From Neostapfia colusana (taxonomy: Eukaryota; Streptophyta; Magnoliopsida; Poales; Poaceae), in assembly GCA_030760725.1 (NCBI GenBank), contig JASWHV010000011.1, forward strand, positions 78,841,765 to 78,905,764: a stretch of DNA of 64,000 nt, written 5' to 3'. Positions 10,791 to 22,110 of the stretch are shown one piece after another (positions within the stretch are counted from its first letter, which is position 1; each line of letters opens with the position of its first letter). The notes below the pieces were generated by a model. The model ran no database searches and was not told the origin of the DNA. It saw only the letters and a program-made list of their open reading frames with translations. The translations under genes were made by a program, and so were the position numbers.

Positions 10791-11570
10791 CTACTCGTCC
10801 TCTTGAGCTGGCTCCTCGGGATCTTCCTCCTCATTTCGGCTACCTTCTGACTCTGCTTTGGGTGGGGAGGCTGCTGGTGGAGAAGTGCGACGACGCCTGA
10901 TCGCTCGGCGATCCGGGGAGTCAGGAGTCCATGTATCATTCATGGTGACACACAGTTCATTCCCATCTCCTCTTTCCCTCGCCTTTAAGCAAGCTCGCAG
11001 CAACGCCTCCGTTTCCTTCAGGGTGTCTCGGACATCCTGAAGCTCTTGTTGACACTCCTGCAGTCGAGTGCTGAGCATAGCAGCATCCTCCAAGCACAAG
11101 TCCATGTGCTCATGGGAAGTCCCTTGCTGCACCGGTGGGTACTTGTACTCCGTGGTACCACTCTCACGTTGTAGGACATACATGTACTCAGTTTTGTCCA
11201 AGTGGCGACGATAGATGTGGCTCTGGCAGGTGATGGCCTCCCAGGTGACATCTCTCTCCGCGTCAACTTGTGTTGCTCGACAAGCTGGAGAGTGGTGAAT
11301 CTTAAGCAGCTGATTCTCGTGTATAATCCTCATCTCCGAACTCCATTCTTCCCTCTTCTCACGGATGGTCCTGGTGGAGTTATAGTGGATGATTAGCTTG
11401 CCCGTATTGCCGGCGGCTTCAAGCATACGTCGAAGACGGCGCAACAAATCTCCAACTGCCAATCCGTAGGAAAGGTACGTCACGGGACGACTCTCCTCTC
11501 TTTCGGCAAGGGCCACTACGGGAACTCTCCCTCCTGTGGACTTACGAGCGGTGCGAATCATGCGAACCAT
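10791..11570 (-). CDS. C pre-gag ORF with histone H3-like N-terminus
   Basis: 259 codons, intact. The ATG (11570) directly follows ttttgttttag, a strong acceptor-like end. The N-terminus is MVRMIRTARKSTGGRVP. Counted as for histone H3 (Met = 0), R2, T6-A7-R8-K9-S10-T11-G12-G13 and P16 coincide with the H3 tail; H3 K4 is replaced by I and K14 by R. A central region with EEW and RAT motifs follows, then a coiled coil at about 170-205 (LSTRLQECQQELQDVRDTL), a basic cluster RRAIRRRR about 222-229 (possible nuclear signal), and an acidic tail. A homologue with one stop exists in B; A lacks it. Function unknown. An H3K9 mimic, decoy or chromatin tether is inference from the N-terminus and from the chromodomain in the same element. 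Confidence 0.75.
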   Translation of the reverse strand: MVRMIRTARKSTGGRVPVVALAEREESRPVTYLSYGLAVGDLLRRLRRMLEAAGNTGKLIIHYNSTRTIREKREEWSSEMRIIHENQLLKIHHSPACRATQVDAERDVTWEAITCQSHIYRRHLDKTEYMYVLQRESGTTEYKYPPVQQGTSHEHMDLCLEDAAMLSTRLQECQQELQDVRDTLKETEALLRACLKARERGDGNELCVTMNDTWTPDSPDRRAIRRRRTSPPAASPPKAESEGSRNEEEDPEEPAQEDE

Positions 11571-11771
11571 CTAAAACAAAAGAATTTAAAATTAGGTTAG
11601 ATAAATTCTCAAATAAAAATCCTATTTTGAATGAAAGTTGGGGTAAGATGAAGAAAATGGCTCCTTTAATAACACTTTTTTCCACCCACACCTTGAAAAA
11701 TAGTTTTGAAGAAAATAGGGCCCTTAAATACGTCCATTTCTACCTAGGTCCACGTTCCTACGGGCAACCTT
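11571..11771 (-). other. C leader between primer-binding site and pre-gag ORF
   Basis: About 200 non-coding bases. On the minus strand it finishes in an AT-rich stretch ending ttttgttttag just before the ATG of the pre-gag ORF, which would serve as a 3' splice site. Confidence 0.5.
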
Positions 11772-11784
11772 GGCTCTGATACCA
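11772..11784 (-). other. Primer-binding site of C
   Basis: On the minus strand this reads TGGTATCAGAGCC, an exact match to the usual initiator methionine tRNA site, four bases downstream of the 5' LTR end. Confidence 0.95.
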
Positions 11785-11788
11785 CCTC

Positions 11789-14700
11789 TGTCACACCCGG
11801 TTTTTCCGAAGAAACAACCAAGTGAATATCACATGTATGCCAGGATCATTTTCTCATACATGTGATGACAAATAGTGAAGCATCATTTATTACAAGCCAG
11901 GTGTCGAATATAAATAAGTCTTACATCGCAAATGTCTCAATGGACACTAATGCTTCATCACAAGTAAATAAACTAGCAGCAGAATATTATTCTTTAGGGC
12001 TCCATCACAGGCGTTGCCCGGGGGTCTTCATGAACCTAAAAACCTTCCTCGGGTCCAAAGTCTTGGTCATTATACACCACCTCATTATCTTGACCTGAGC
12101 AGCAATATAAACCAACAAAAATGCAAGGTTGAGTACCAATGGTACTCAGCAAGTGTGGGAAAATTATATCATGCATGGCTAGAACAAGGAGAGGTTGAAC
12201 TCATGGTTAAAGCACTACGCAATTAATACCTATCACCTTAGCTTATTAAGCACCTACATTACTACACAGGTGAAATGGTCCCAATCTCCCAATCCATTAT
12301 CATAATCCAATAACCATAACATCATTTCCAATGTTAAGCTCCCCGCTTAACTTCCAAAACCATCAATCCTCTAATCATGAATAAGTCCAGGCCGCTCTTA
12401 ACCGTGAGCACGGCTGTCAAGACAGTTTTGACTCTGCAGAGTTTGTACCACTGTACCCACAAGTAGTGATTTCATCCCCCGTTGCCGGGTGGACTAAAAG
12501 AACCTCCATTATGCCAGTGGCTACGATCCACATTCACACTTCCCAGGTGTGCAGCCAGGAGATCACTACGAAGCCTTTACAAAGGGATTCCCGACGAGCG
12601 TGGGCCCACTGAGGTTTCACCCCTAACAGCATACAAGAGGCTCCAACCCCGCTGCAGTGGCCCCCTCTTGAGCCTTGCGGTTCATATGGTAGTCCAGCTG
12701 ACACCTACTCCCCGCACCATCCAACACACCCATACTACGCCGGGGATACACCTAATTAATTGGCCAAGCTGCCCCATCTCAGCATGTGGTTGGCACTGTA
12801 AAGCCGGGTTACATGCTCCATGAACCGGTCCTTAGGATCCAGGCAAGTACTAAACACAAACCCAAGTCTCGTGCACCCAGCACACAACCAAAACATCCAA
12901 CTTGCCTTGATCCCTACCTCTACATAACTCACAATGTCTCATTCAAGAGTATGATATAATAAACTGATGATCTCATATCCCAAATATCCCATTCTAAGCA
13001 TGGCTAAGCATATGCATGTAAATAAATGACATGACAAAATAAATCCCAACCCAAGCTATAAGGAAACAAGGTAATGCAATTCTAGGGAAACTTTCCTAGC
13101 ATGGGTTTTATATTTCATTTGACAATGCAAATAATTCTATCTACACATCCTAGCATAGGATCAAAGTGGTCAAGGACACTTGCCTCCTTCTTGCTGCTCT
13201 TGAAATGGGTAGTCCTGATCTTGGAAATGAATAACTTGTTCTTGAACAGGTTCTACTTCATACCATCACACATAGCAAAAGAAAAACAACAATCCATAAG
13301 ACATAGTTCACACTTACACTTTATACAAACCACACATTCATATTTATGAAATTCATTCACCATTATATGTGTTGGGGTTACTTTGTGTGTTGATCTGTGG
13401 CTTGCATACACTTTTTTATATGTGTATGATTCCTACTTTGGTGTTCATATTTATACTTACATACTATATTTATATATATATGTGTGTGTTTCAGTTTTAA
13501 ATAAATTCCTTACATTAAACTACCAAGTATGTATGAAAAGTATTTTTCTTCTCCATATGTGCCTTCATAATTTCTATCTACTCTACACTGAACTCTTTGA
13601 ATTTTAAAAACTCCATTTATCATTTACTAGTTGCTATATTTTCAGATTTATATTCCTATGCATAATTGTGTATTTTATTATGAAATTAGTAATACACACC
13701 ATCTAAACAGTATAGGTTCTGGTCCTAAATAATTTAATATCATAATTTGACCTTGGCTTCTGATGTATACCATTTCATAATTATTTTCCCTATTTTTCTA
13801 TAGCTATTCTTTACTTAAAAATGTGTCCTTATACTAACTAATGTGAATAATTAAATGAAACAGATTCATTTCAGTCCAAAAATATATTTTTACCTCACTC
13901 CAAAGTTTTCTAAGTACTGAGAAAGTTTTTAATTAATTTTGACAATTATGTTTGTCCCACTTTTTAATTTTTAAACACTAGTTACATATTCAATTTTCTA
14001 CATTAAATACTAAACAGGGCTAAAATAATGAACTCACCCCATTACAGGGTCTATAATATTATTTTCATAATTTCCAGGGGTCTAGCTACACTTATCAGAG
14101 GTGTTTTTCCTAATTTCTATTAAGTCCAGGGGCTAAAACTGATTTTTAAATGAATTTTACATGATTTTCTGGAGTTCTAGGGGCTAGATCTGAAGTTTCC
14201 GGGGCTAGCTCTCAATTCCAGAGAACCCCAGGGGGTAGCACGTAAGAATTCCAGTCTTTATAACGCGGGGCTGACGTGGACCGTCCGATTTTAAACCGAC
14301 GGCTGAGATTATAACATCGAACCGGTACGCGGGGATTTAAACCCTACCGTGCGATTTAAAATAAACGGCGCACAAGCGGCCACGTCGCTCTGATCGAGCG
14401 CGGGCGGCGCTGCCGGCGGCGCACGGCGGCGGGAAGCGGCGATCTCGCCGGAACGTTTCGGATCCTCGAGAATTCTGCCTAAAACTGTGATCTTATGGCC
14501 TAGATCGGTAGAGGGGAGGTCAGGGATCTCACCTCGGGGGTTTTCTCGAGCTCGGGGGTCCCGGAAAGTGATCGGCGGCGAGGTCCGAGGCAAAACCACA
14601 GCGAAGCTCGTCGGCGCTGGATTTACACCGTAACTCTCCGAGTTTTCTGCACCTGCAAAGTTCCCCGGAGGCGGTGGATCAAGACTAGCGAGTTAGATCA

Positions 14701-15223
14701 GAGTTTCCGAGCTTAGATCGGCCAGAATTCACCGGCGAAGTCTCGGTGCTCACCGGAGTGAAAATCGGCGATCGCGTGGGAAAAACCGATCGGGGCTGGG
14801 GTTTTTATAGCCGGGGGAGGGCGGTGGGTCTGTTGTGATCGAGTTGGAGTCCTCTGGGACCAGAATTCGGGCGGCTGGACGCGGAAATCCGGTCGGTTGC
14901 GATCGCGCGCGCGGGAGAAAAGTCCGGGGTCGCGGGGGCTCAGGGTTAGGGATGACAGGTGGGTCCCACCCGTCTGTGAGAGGCAGCGCGGCGCGCGGGG
15001 GGCGGGCTGGCGCGGGGAAAGCTGGGCCGGCTGGCGGGTTTTGGCCCACTGGCGGTTTTTTTCCCGTTTTCTCTTTTTCTTTTTCCATTTCTTTTCTGTT
15101 TTGAGTTTAATTTGAATTCCAGTTTGAATTTGAATTTTTGCAAAACATGCAACACGTCCAAAAAATTTTAAATTCTCCTCTGAACATGGTTTACGGTTTT
15201 GAATCAAAATTTGGGGTGTTACA
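11789..15223 (-). repeat. 5' LTR of C
   Basis: Partner of 2537-5974, with few differences (for example fewer TA units near 13480). It carries the promoter for the element on the minus strand. A frame of 267 codons crossing its right edge (14713-15516) is antisense to B's gag and LTR sequence and is not a gene. Confidence 0.95.
14801..14810 (-). promoter_or_regulatory. Putative TATA box of C 5' LTR
   Basis: ctataaaaac on the minus strand, in a GC-rich context about 400 bases from the LTR's right end. A donor-like cccgag|gtgagatc lies about 280 bases downstream in transcript direction. Assignment by position only. Confidence 0.55.
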
Positions 15224-18200
15224 ACTATGCAAACTTTCAAAAGCTCGTTGACAAAGCTATAGTGGTTGAGAGCAAGATCCGTGAGATTGAGCAAGAGGGC
15301 AAGAGGAAGATGCCATATCAAGGACAGCCACAAGGGAGCAATGTACGTCCCCGCTTTATGCCACCATCTGCACCAAATTATGGCGCGTCCGCTTCTACTT
15401 TCCGCCTTGCAAATACACCTCGCCCTAATCATCCACCGCAGAAATGTCCTGTTATACAAGCGCCTCGTGTGCCTATGCCTTCTGCGCCCTGTCCTAACAT
15501 GGGCGCCTATGCTCAAAACCAGCCTCGCCCCAACATTCCTGCTGTTATGGGCAACAAGGCATGTTTTTCATGCGGAGGGGCAGGACACTTTGCAAGTCAG
15601 TGCCCGAAGAAAAGCCTTGGACAGTCGAGCAACGCACCTAAGCAGAACCCACGGCCGAATGGAGGAGCTAATCAAGATATCCGTGGACAGCAGAACAATG
15701 CTCGTGGCAATGTCAATCACGTCTCCGCTGAGGAAGCACAATAAGCTGAGGATGTCGTGATTGGTATGTTTCTTGCCAACTCCAACCCAGCCACTGTTTT
15801 ATTTGATTCCGGAGCATCGCACTCATTCATATCATCCAAGTATGTTGCCAAGTATAACCTGCCCATATCACACATGAAACAAACTATGTTGGTTAATTCT
15901 CCCGGTGGAGAGATGAGGACTAATATAGTGTGTCCGAAAGTAAGCCTTAAAATAAGAGGGGTAGACTTTCTCGCCAACCTTATTGTCTTGGATTCCCAAG
16001 GGATTGACATAATACTTGGAATGGATTGGTTAAGCAAGCACAACGGAACAATTCAATGTGCTCAGAGGATTGTGCAGTTGACAAGTGAGCATAGTACTCG
16101 TACTATGTTTGAGGCAGCCCAACCTACAACGGAGAAGGCAGTGCTGAACCACATCGAAGAAACGACATTGGAGAGCATTCCGGTGGTTCAAGAATATTCA
16201 GATGTGTTCCTGGAAGAACTTCCAGGTATGCCACCTGACCAGGACATTGAATTTTCCATTGATTTAGTACCCGGACCTGCACCTATAGTGAAGAGGCTGT
16301 ATAGGATGCCCGCTAATGAATTAGTGTAGCTCAAGAAGCAAATCCAGGAGAAGCTAGATAAGGGTTTTATACGCCCAAGCTCGTCACTGTGGGGAGCCCC
16401 CGTGCTCTTCGTAGACAAGAAAGATGGAACTCAAAAGATGTGTGTGGACTATAGGTCTCTCAACGAGGTGACGATCAAGAATAAATACCCATTGTCCCGC
16501 ATAGAGGACTTGTTCGATCAAATGAAAGGTGCCCGAATTTTCTCCAAGATTAATCTTTGGTCAGGATACTTTCAGCTGAAGATTAAGCCCTCCGACATAC
16601 CCAAGACTGCATTTCGAACACGGTATGGTTCGTATGAGTATACCGTTATGTCCTTTGGGTTAACGAATGCACCCGCATACTTTATGTACCTCATGAGTAA
16701 GGTCTTCATGGAGTGCTTGGACAAGTTCGTCGTGGTTTTCATCGACGATATCATGGTGTATTCATAGAACGAAAAAGAACACGAAGAACACTTGAGGTTA
16801 ACATTGCAGAAACTGCGAGAGCATCAATCGTATGCCAAGTTCAGCAAGTGTCAGTTTTGGCTAAAGGAGATATTGTTCCTAGGCCACATCATCTTCAAGG
16901 GAGGAGTATCGGTTGATCCTGGCAAAGTGGGAGATGTTTTGAAGTGGAACCAACCATAGAATGTGAGGGATATTCGGAGTTTCCTTGGGATGGCTGGATA
17001 CTACTGCCGGTTCATCAAGGATTTCTCCAAAATAGCGAAGCCTATGACCGAATTGCTGATGAAAGGGAAAGCATTTCAGTGGACACAAGCATGTCAAGAC
17101 AGCTTTGAGGAGCTAAAGAAGAGATTAACAACAGCGCCGGTTTTAGTATTGCCAGACGTGAGCAAGAGTTTCGATATATGTTGTGACGCATCAAGACAAG
17201 GGCTCGGATGTGTGCTTATGCAAGGAGGCCAAGTGGTATCCTATGCATCGAGGCAATTAAAGAAACATGAGCTGAATTACCCCACACATGACCTAGAACT
17301 TGCAGCCGTTGTACATGCCTTGAAGATTTGGAGGTATTATATCCTTGGTCACCGATGTGAGATCTATACGGATCACAAAAGCCTCAAGTATATCTTCACG
17401 CAAACGGATCTGAATTTAAGGCGACGTCGGTGGTTGGAACTCATCAAGGATTATGATGTTGGAATCAACTATCACCCTGGAAAGACCAATGTAGTAGCCG
17501 ATGCATTGAGCCGAAAGGGAGCATGTCACCAACTCACGGTTCGGGAGCTGCCACCCGAGCTGCGTAAGGAGTTCGAACGGCTACATCTCAGATTCTTGAA
17601 CGAGATGGAGGTGATAGAACTGAACTCAACGCTGGAACAAGAGATACGAGATGGCCAAGCAACGGATGAGGAAATCAAGGAAAGAATCTGACAAGGCATA
17701 GAAAAGGATTTCAAGGAAGACGAGAAAGGTACGCTTTGGTTAGGGAAAAGGATTTGTGTGCCTAACGTGAAGCACATCCGCGACACGATATTAAAGTAGG
17801 CAAATGAATCGCCTTATTCCATACACCCCGGCTGTACAAAGATGTACAAGGACCTGAAAACTTGCTATTGGTGGGATGGTATGAAAAGGGACATTGCTGA
17901 ATGTTGCCCTATGCAACACGTGCCAACGAGTGAAGCCCGAACATCAAAGACCCGCTGGATTGTTGCAGCCATTGAAAGTACCCGAGTGGAAGTGAAAAGA
18001 CATCAGCATGGATTTCATAGTCGGATTGCCACGTACTCAGTCGGGTTACGACTCTATTTGGGTTATCGTGGACCGATTGACGAAAACGGTCCACTTCCTT
18101 CCTGTTAGAACCAAGTACACCGTCGCCCAACTAGCCAAGCTGTATATGGAGCAAATCGTGTGTCGCCATGGAGTTCCAAAGAGGGTAGTTTCAGATCGAG

Positions 18201-18776
18201 GTTCTCAATTTACCTCTAGGTTCTGGAAGAAGTTGCATGAAGCCATAAGTACACGGTTGAATTTCAGCTCTGCATATCACCCGCAAACCGATGGGCAAAC
18301 TGAGAGAACAAATCAGATTTTGGAAGACATGTTAAGAGCTTGAACCTTGAAGCATGGGCGTAGTTGGGATAAGAGCTTGTCGTATGCTGAATTATCATAC
18401 AAAAACAGCTACCAAGCCAGCTTGAAGATGTCACCTTTCAAAGCATTGTATGGTAGACGGTGTAGAACACCGCTGTTCTGGAATGAGACCGGAGAAAGCC
18501 AAGTATTTGGACACAAAGTGCTGCAAGATGCCGAAAAGCAAGTCCAAACGATACATGAAAACTTGAAGGCCGCTCAGTCACGACAAAAGGGTTATGCGGA
18601 TAATAGGCGAAGAAGATTGACCTTCAAAGTGAGAGACTTCGTGTATCTTAAGGTATCGCCTATCCGAGGCCAACAACGGTTCAACGTCAAAGGCAAGTTA
18701 CACCTCGCTACATCGGGCCGTTCAAGATTTTGGGAAAGCGAGGAGAAGTGGCCTATCAACTAGAGCTGCCAACGCA
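15224..18776 (+). pseudogene. gag-pol: gag (C-terminal part) and pol of B, multiply broken
   Basis: It resumes the frame split by C (first five bases are the right ACTAT copy). Features: zinc knuckle CFSCGGAGHFASQC, protease FDSGASHSFI (about 15800), RT with VVFIDDIMVYS (about 16735), RNase H with CCDASRQGLG (about 17185), DALSRK (about 17505), integrase with DRLTKTVHF, VSDRGSQF, DGQTERTNQ. In-frame stops at 15742, 16327, 16765, 16957, 17689 and 17797. A 2-base loss near 17903 shifts the frame, TGA at 18341, and a 1-base loss near 18707 shifts it again. Also RT DLRSG has become NLWSG. It ends in ELPT where element A is inserted and continues at 30670. Non-functional. Confidence 0.93.
18772..18776. 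repeat. Left target-site duplication of element A (ACGCA)
   Basis: ACGCA precedes the LTR terminus TGTGACACCC at 18777 and recurs at 30670-30674 after the opposite terminus GTCACA (ends 30669). Confidence 0.95.
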
Positions 18777-18930
18777 TGTGACACCCTCATTTTTGGGTTC
18801 TGCATGTATTCATGTTTCATGTAGAAAAACATTTTTAAAATAATTAGAAACAGAAAAGAAATCAAAAAGATAGTGAAAAGAGCCAATTCCAGTTCGCCAA
18901 GGAGCGCCGAAGACAATTCCCGCAGTTCGC

Positions 18931-19690
18931 TGGCCACGTGGCGTGTTCGGAGCTCATCTCTGCAAATGGGGAGAGGTCCGCCGCTAACTGGATACGTGGC
19001 AGGCTCGGGGCTCATCCCCGCAAAGGGGGAGAGTTCCGACCTCCGTGGAACAAGTGTTGCCCCCGAAGCTAGCCTCTGCGGAGAAGCGAGGCTAGTCCCG
19101 CAGGACACGTGTCGGCTGCGGAGCTAGTCACTGCAGAAAAGAAAGGACCAGCCGCGCGGGACACATGTCGCTCTCGAAGCTCAGCTCCGAGAGGTCCGGC
19201 CCCGCTAGACACGTGTCGCTCTCGGAGCACACCTCCGAGAGGTCCGGTCCTATTGGACACGTGTCACCTCCGGAGCTCGCCTCCGAGAGGTCCATCACTG
19301 TTGGACACGTGTCAACCTCGGAGCTCGAGAAGAAAGGAAGTCCGGTGCTACTTGACACGTGGCATTCTCGGAGCCCACCTCGGAAGAAAGGGGGGGTCCG
19401 GCTCTGATACATGGCACATTCGGAGCTACCTCCAGAGAGGGGGAGGTCCAGAATTGACACGTGGCATTCATGGAGCTCGCCTCTGTTGAGAAGGGAGGTC
19501 CAAACCCACCAGACACGTGGCGCACGCGTAGCTCGCCTCTGGAGAGAGGGAGGTCTCGCTCGCCAGGACGCGTGGTGCATGCGGAGCTCGCCTCTGAGAA
19601 AGAGGGAGGTCTCGCCCGCCTGACACGCGGCACAACCGGAGCTTGTCTCTGCAGAAAAGGGAGCCCAGGTTCCTGCGGGACACGTGGAGC
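18931..19690 (+). repeat. U3 tandem array with a G-box in most units
   Basis: About 14 degenerate units of roughly 48-58 bases, each built around GACACGTGTC or GACACGTGGC followed by a ctc.gagctc.cctc.gagaggtcc block. G-box-like cores sit near 18935, 18993, 19104, 19160, 19208, 19256, 19304, 19354, 19456, 19512, 19567, 19622 and 19679. The array is repeated in the 3' LTR (27491-28250). CACGTG(G/T)C is the core bound by plant bZIP and bHLH factors. Open frames through it only reflect the repeats. Confidence 0.85.
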
Positions 19691-19893
19691 TTCAAGAGCT
19701 CACCGTCGCGAAGGTAACGCGATTCTGAAGTGGTTTTCCTCTGTACGCGTGGGAATACCGGTACGGGAGGAAACCGACACGAATTACACATTGTTACCGC
19801 GCCAACTCAACTAAAGATAAGTTGTTAAGATCCAAAAACAATTTGAATAGGAATCTTATTCGAATTCCAATCAGAAGAGGACTCTTCGTTTCC

Positions 19894-19904
19894 TCTTATA
19901 AATA
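19894..19904 (+). promoter_or_regulatory. TATA box of A 5' LTR
   Basis: cttataaatag, about 200 bases after the G-box array; the same sequence occurs at 28453-28463 in the 3' LTR and, as cttataaatac, in B's LTR at 31477. Confidence 0.8.
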
Positions 19905-20081
19905 GAACCCGAAACAACCCCTTAGTCGTAACATCTTTCTAAGCCGACAACTTAGAAGCACTAGCCCCCAACTTGCCGAGCTAACCCCTTCGCCGGAGTT
20001 CAGCCGCCGGAGATCGCCGGAAGAGAGCCCCGGCGATCTGTCTTGCTAGGAGAAGGACCCCGAGACCAAGAAGAACGTAAG

Positions 20082-20400
20082 GTAGGTCTCCAATACCACC
20101 TTACGACATCATCGCATTTTCTTTGCATCTGTTCTTCGATTCCTTTCGAACAGAAGCTTTTTCGTGGACAGATCACTTGTTGATCGGTTTGATCTAAATT
20201 CAAGATCATCGCCACATCCACAATTGATCTTTACACCTCTGTTCATCGTAGAACCCATGCAAACATACAAGGACACATACAACCAATCTAATAAAAAAAT
20301 TGCATCGTAGGATTTGCATGCATATGCATCATCGCATCTGGTTAAAGTTTGTGCATGGTATTGATTGTTATGAATCTTGTATGTGCGTAATCGTGTATAG
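20082..20400 (+). other. Predicted leader intron in A 5' LTR
   Basis: Donor aag|gtaggt at 20082 (or gaac|gtaagg five bases earlier) and acceptor gtgtatag at 20400, followed by aaggacaagctc. B's LTR has the equivalent pair (donor at 31786, acceptor ending 32138), and D's LTR a similar pair. In A's 3' LTR the first donor reads ataggt. Prediction from consensus and conservation only. Confidence 0.5.
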
Positions 20401-22110
20401 AAGGACAAGCTCAGGGAGCTGTCTACAACGAGCTGCAACAACAAGGTTTCGAGATCCAAGAGCAACAGGAACCGCAAGAACAAGGAAAGTGCCCCTTGAC
20501 CATATTGATCCTATGTTTTGGAAAACTTTTTTGTTGCGAAAAGGTGTGAGTGCTTGAGTCAATATGATGGGAAACCCTTTCATAGGAGTTCACTAGTTTT
20601 GTTAGCCACCCTTGTCACGGGACAGTTTATGAGTCGGGTATGGTTTTTTTGCTTTTATGCTTCGCTGAGTCCACGGGATTATGGGAAGCGAGATAGATGT
20701 GTCTAGCTAACTGCACTCGTAAGAATAATGAGAAACTGATGTTGTTAATGAACATGGATCGGAGGGAGATCTAGGCAAGCCTGGGTTTGTGAATGAGGTA
20801 GAATGAGATGGTGGTTTTACTTGCCGTAGATCTAAGGACCAGTTCATGCCAGCCATGCCAGGATAACAGTGCCACCATAAGGCCAAGTATGGGTGCGGCT
20901 TAGCTGACTAATTAGGTAAGTTGCTAGATTGTTATGGACCATGGAAGGCGCGGGGAATGGGAGTCAACTGAGGACTGCCCTGGGAATTGCATGGCACAAG
21001 AGGGGGCCTGTGGGTGGGAGAATTGGAGATTCTAGCCTGCCAGCGAAACCTTAGTGAGTCCATACATCTAGTAGCCCCTTTGTAAAGGCTATTTTGTGAT
21101 CTCTTGGCCATACACCGACGGTTGTGTACTGGTATAATGGAGGTTCTGCAGTCGCCGACGGGTGACAAAAATCACAAACTTGTGGGTAAAGTGGTACAAA
21201 CTCTGCAGAGTTCTTAAAACTATCATGATAGCCGAGCTTACGGTCACGAGCGCCTGGACAACTCACATGATTAGTTGGGATGGTTATTGGGATGGTTTGG
21301 ATGGTTATGGTTTTTGGTTATGGTTTGGTTTTGGTTTGGTTTTTCGGGACTGTTGAGTCCGGATGATATGATTGGTTGCATGACTGTTGAGTCATGGCAA
21401 CGGGATTGGTCTCGGTGTGAGACGGAATTGTTTATGAGATGAAATGGTAGTGAATACGAGATGGTATTCATGAGATGGTAGCGAATACGAGAAGGTATTC
21501 GTGAGCAAAGATGAAAAAGATTAATGTCTGGTTGAGACATGGAAAGTGATGAATATAATGGAGGTATGTTGGTATTTTAATACATGTTGGGCTTACATTT
21601 ACTTAAAGCTGAGTTGTTGTTTTTATCGTTTTTGAGAAATAAACTTTGCTTTCTGCAATGAGCCTTTTTTATACCTTACTTGTTGTGAGTTACATATCAT
21701 ATTTTCCCGCACTTGCTGAGTACATCATTGTACTCAAACTTGCATTATTACTTCATCATCAGCTACAGGAGAAGATTACTATGAAGACCAAGTGGAGCCT
21801 TAGGCGTGTAATCTGTCCTCAACCTTGTCTGTGGGGATGGAGTAGAGATGGAGCCACTTCTGCTGCTTAGACTGCTTCCGCACTAGAATAAAGACTTCCG
21901 CTGCTAGATTTAGACTTCCGCTGCTAAGATAGACTTCCACTGCTAGAATGAGTCCAAGACCCATGAGACTTTGTAATAAACCCTGTTCATTCGTGGTAAT
22001 ATATATTCTGAATTCAGTTTGTGGATGATATGTGTATGTGTGATGAACATCCTGGGCACACATACGTATCAGTTCTCAGTTCCGTGGTTTTCTACAGAAA
22101 TGAGGGCGTC

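Larger units (their letters stand above)
2537..15223 (-). mobile_element. Element C: near-complete Tekay/Del-like chromovirus
   Basis: A 12.7 kb element reading right to left: 5' LTR (15223-11789), primer-binding site, pre-gag ORF, gag-protease-RT-RNase H, integrase-chromodomain, polypurine tract, 3' LTR (5974-2537). The LTRs differ at only about 20 positions in 3.4 kb by eye, which makes it the youngest insertion here. The only break I see in gag-pol is one TAG. Target duplication is ACTAT. Inserted in gag of B in the opposite orientation. Confidence 0.97.

Noticed and set aside
14713..15516. Minus-strand frame of 267 codons
   Set aside because: It crosses the junction of C's LTR and is antisense to B's gag, so it arose by insertion and has no family.
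19109..19633. Overlapping frames on both strands with DTCRSRSSPPRGP-type repeats (also 27546-28363 and 62522-63311)
   Set aside because: They are translations of tandem G-box repeats in LTR U3 regions; frames are open on several strands at once.
20109..20483. Minus-strand 124-codon frame in A's LTR, repeated near 28747-29040
   Set aside because: Antisense to the predicted leader intron and exon; shorter in the second copy; no homology.
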